Origin: CAYYWP01 sp050176585
GTDB lineage: Bacteria; Desulfobacterota; Binatia; HRBIN30; CADEER01
Assembly: GCA_050176585.1 (NCBI GenBank)
Contig: JBFXHX010000037.1
Location: 1-35,898, forward strand
DNA: 35,898 nucleotides
Reading direction: 5' to 3'
Part shown: positions 33,913-35,898 of the stretch, in pieces
Layout: each line of letters begins with the position of its first letter
Numbering within the stretch: the first letter of the stretch is position 1
Translations under genes and position numbers: made by a program
Notes under the pieces: model-generated
Seen by the model: the letters and a program-made list of their open reading frames with translations, nothing else
Told to the model about the DNA's origin: nothing
Databases searched by the model: none

Positions 33913-35496
33913 TCAGGCGCTCGCGCCGGTCTTGGGCGCATCCGCGAGCTCGCGGAAGCGCACGAGCTCGGTCAGGCGATAGCCGGTGTAGCGCCCGACG
34001 GCGACCAGCAGGCCGAGGATTACGAGCAACAGCTCCGGGTAGACCAGGAACAGGGTTTGCAGCGCTTCGGCACGAATCACCGCGTAGGTGAGGTAAATGG
34101 ATGCGAGTGTCGCGCCGATGCGCCGCAGCGTGTTCGCGAGCCCTTCCTCCTCGAGGCCGACGCTGATGCGTTCCACGATCATGGTCATGATGACGAACGG
34201 AAACGCGCCGACCCCGGACACCGGCAGCTTTAGGCGGTCGCCAACCACGAACAGCACCACCATCAAGAGGATGACCAGCGTCAGGATGAACGCGATGCGC
34301 GCTGCCAGGAGCAGATACAGTCCCTGGATCCAGCGTCGGGACAGCAGCGCGAAGGCGACGATCAGCATCAGGACCAGCGTGCCCCACAACAAGCCCGTGC
34401 CGGTGAAGGCGAGCGCGATCAGCACGGGCATGAACATGCCGAAGGTGCGCAACCCCACGATAATGCGCACCACGCACATGGCCAGCGCCCCGAGCGGCAC
34501 CAGCAGCAATATGCGCAGCGCGTGCTGCTGCTCCACGGGCAGAAACAGCAAGGAGAGGCGGTCGATCCAGTGCTGCGAGTCGGCGCGGCGGCGACGAACC
34601 AGCTCCGTGAAGGTCTCGAGCTCGGATTGCACATCGAACCGATAGGAGAGGGCGGTCACGTTGTTGGCCGAGATGAGCTCGGTATCGTCCAGCGGTCCGA
34701 GCGACAGGCGGTCCGGCGGCAGGATGGCGGCGTGATGCGCGACGGTATCGTAGGGCACCCATTCGCCGCCGAGATACACCTCGTTCCAATACGTGAACTC
34801 GTCAGCGCGGCCACTGGACAGCGCTATACCCGTCATCACGCGGCAGGGAAGTCCGCTGTAACGCGACAGAGCACAAAACAGGCGCGCGCGGCCGAGCGCG
34901 TTGCCGCGGCCCTCGCGGATCACGGTGACCGCATCCATCGGTACCGCGCTGCGGACGGACCCGATCTCGTTCGCCACGAAGTCGTAGATGCCCTGCGCGA
35001 GCGCGGCTTTGTTCTTCGCCTCGAGCACGAGCTCCTTGCTCAGCTCGGCCACAGCGCGGTCGTCGCGCTGAATCGCGGGCGACGCCGGCAAATAGTGCGC
35101 CACGGATTTCGGATAGGGGGTCGTTGACTCGGCGACTGGCACGGGGCGCCCGCCCGGGAGCGCCTCGATGGTGACCTGGTAGGAGTACGTCGCGGTGCCG
35201 TCCAGCCGCCCGCTCCAGCGGCCGCGCCGAGAGTTGTCGTGCTCGGTGATCGTGAAGCGCATCTGATCCGACCGGACCTCCTCGGTGAGGACGCGCTGGT
35301 AGTCGGAAGAGCGCGGCAGGGGAATTTCGATCACCGCTCGGCTGCCCTTGCCAGTAGCCGTCACGACGAAGTCGACGCGCCAGGCGCTCGGGGATTCGGC
35401 CGTGCTGAGCGGGTAGTCGAGCTCGAGCACCTTGTACAGGAACACTGAGAGCCCGGCGGCGATCAGCGCACCGCTTACCGCGATCCACGCGCGCAT
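33913..35496 (-). CDS. Inactive transglutaminase domain fused to C-terminal 7TM membrane domain
   Basis: A 527-residue protein is predicted from ATG 35496. One N-terminal helix (5-22) anchors a periplasmic part. Residues 155-255 are transglutaminase-like: GRARLFCALSRYSGLPCRVMTG corresponds to the core helix (given here to its 'GIPAR' equivalent), followed by YWNEVYLGGEWVPYD. The nucleophile position is Ala and the His of the HAWVEV element is replaced, while the Asp (D250) remains; this is the known inactive form. Residues 325-502 give about six to seven hydrophobic helices. The family pairs with RimK-like ATP-grasp enzymes in many proteobacteria. It is the first gene of the operon; 184 bp separate it from the divergent XRE gene. 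Confidence 0.88.
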   Translation of the reverse strand: MRAWIAVSGALIAAGLSVFLYKVLELDYPLSTAESPSAWRVDFVVTATGKGSRAVIEIPLPRSSDYQRVLTEEVRSDQMRFTITEHDNSRRGRWSGRLDGTATYSYQVTIEALPGGRPVPVAESTTPYPKSVAHYLPASPAIQRDDRAVAELSKELVLEAKNKAALAQGIYDFVANEIGSVRSAVPMDAVTVIREGRGNALGRARLFCALSRYSGLPCRVMTGIALSSGRADEFTYWNEVYLGGEWVPYDTVAHHAAILPPDRLSLGPLDDTELISANNVTALSYRFDVQSELETFTELVRRRRADSQHWIDRLSLLFLPVEQQHALRILLLVPLGALAMCVVRIIVGLRTFGMFMPVLIALAFTGTGLLWGTLVLMLIVAFALLSRRWIQGLYLLLAARIAFILTLVILLMVVLFVVGDRLKLPVSGVGAFPFVIMTMIVERISVGLEEEGLANTLRRIGATLASIYLTYAVIRAEALQTLFLVYPELLLVILGLLVAVGRYTGYRLTELVRFRELADAPKTGASA

Positions 35497-35591
35497 CGGT
35501 AATCTGGTCAGCGAGGGCCCAGCCCAGGCGTCTAGCACGCGAGATTCGCATCCGCCACTCGGCTGCAGCTCTGTGATGCGACCAACGTGAT

Positions 35592-35619
35592 GTTGTATGC
35601 GCAACCGGGCCACGCTCAA
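35592..35619 (-). promoter_or_regulatory. Candidate promoter of the transglutaminase/ATP-grasp operon
   Basis: On the minus strand TTGAGC (35614-35619), a 16-nt spacer and TACAAC (35592-35597) give four of six matches in each box. They lie about 95 nt before the ATG. This is a weak call. Confidence 0.25.
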
Positions 35620-35680
35620 CGGGTTTGAACGGAGCACGGCATGACGCTTGCTGGCTTGCGGAATTCGGAGGGCAACAGAG

Positions 35681-35896
35681 ATGCGGTCGACAGCGCTTAG
35701 ACAGCTGCGCTTTCAGCGCGGCCTCTTGCAATTGGTAGTCGCGAAACGCGCTGAGATCGCGTACAGCCGGCTGTCGGCGATCGAGAACGGCACGGTGGAG
35801 CCGCACCCCGAAGAGCTTTGCCGCTTGGCGGCTGCGCTCGGCGTATCGCTCGAGCGCGTCAGCGGCGCGGCCGTGCGCCCCGCGCCGGGTTCCTGA
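35681..35896 (+). CDS. Small XRE/Cro-CI type helix-turn-helix regulator
   Basis: A 71-residue protein is predicted from ATG 35681, preceded by GGAGG with a 9-nt spacer. Nearly all of it is one HTH_3 domain: LRQLRFQRGLLQLVVAKRAE is the first half, and SRLSAIENGTVEPHPEELCRL with LAAALGV completes the recognition helix and wing pattern 'SRLSxIENGxxxP'. The turn region (LLQLVVAKRA in place of LSQxELAxxA) is slightly unusual, but the recognition-helix part is intact. It has no effector or dimerisation domain. Its divergent position makes it a candidate regulator of the ATP-grasp/transglutaminase operon; no clear palindrome was found in the gap. Confidence 0.75.
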   Translation: MRSTALRQLRFQRGLLQLVVAKRAEIAYSRLSAIENGTVEPHPEELCRLAAALGVSLERVSGAAVRPAPGS

Positions 35897-35898
35897 GC

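Noticed and set aside
30168..35496. Retropepsin-like zinc/aspartic protease expected with the ATP-grasp/7TM pair
   Set aside because: No D-(T/S)-G protease of that type was found in either strand of the operon or its flanks inside the window.

Overview
The window is about 35.9 kb of very GC-rich chromosomal DNA from a bacterium. The most telling lineage clue is the secreted protein at 4384-5865. It has Cys-rich repeats, a long Thr/Pro linker and a C-terminal pair of calcium-loop (dockerin/EF-hand-like) repeats, a layout I associate with uncultured 'deltaproteobacterial' lineages such as Binatota. That assignment is an inference and was not tested against a database. No rRNA, tRNA, CRISPR array, transposase or phage gene was recognised.

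Layout. 1-6.9 kb is a loose accessory stretch: a GT-C type membrane glycosyltransferase at the left edge, a low-affinity iron permease family protein, an Nramp-type metal transporter broken by two frameshifts, the Cys-rich surface protein with a decayed partial copy of itself beside it, and a small Tat lipoprotein. 7.0-17.3 kb is a tight catabolic operon on the minus strand (fused hydantoinase A/B, N-carbamoylsarcosine amidase, sarcosine oxidase B-D-A-G) with a divergent GntR/FCD regulator. 17.3-22 kb holds a methyltransferase and two large polytopic membrane proteins. 22.4-26.3 kb is an envelope/stress set: a glycine-zipper protein, a BON-domain protein, two lipoproteins and a YihY/BrkB membrane protein. 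26.3-29.8 kb is cobalamin-dependent methionine synthase (metH). 30.2-35.5 kb is a four-gene minus-strand operon: a dead transglutaminase fused to a membrane domain, an ATP-grasp ligase, a second dead transglutaminase-like secreted protein, and a caspase/gingipain-like secreted peptidase. A small XRE regulator is divergent from it.

How the genes work together. The catabolic operon reads as the lower half of the N-methylhydantoin route of creatinine breakdown. N-methylhydantoin would be opened with ATP to N-carbamoylsarcosine, hydrolysed to sarcosine, and oxidatively demethylated to glycine with the methyl group captured on tetrahydrofolate. A 17-bp perfect palindrome lies across the -35 box of the operon promoter, next to the GntR gene, and gives a simple repression model. 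Creatinine deaminase and a transporter are not in the window.

The right-hand operon extends a known association (RimK-like ATP-grasp plus inactive transglutaminase-7TM). Here I see no aspartic protease; in its place are a Cys-less transglutaminase-fold exoprotein and a clan CD peptidase with a visible His-Cys dyad. This is the best candidate for an undescribed variant system.
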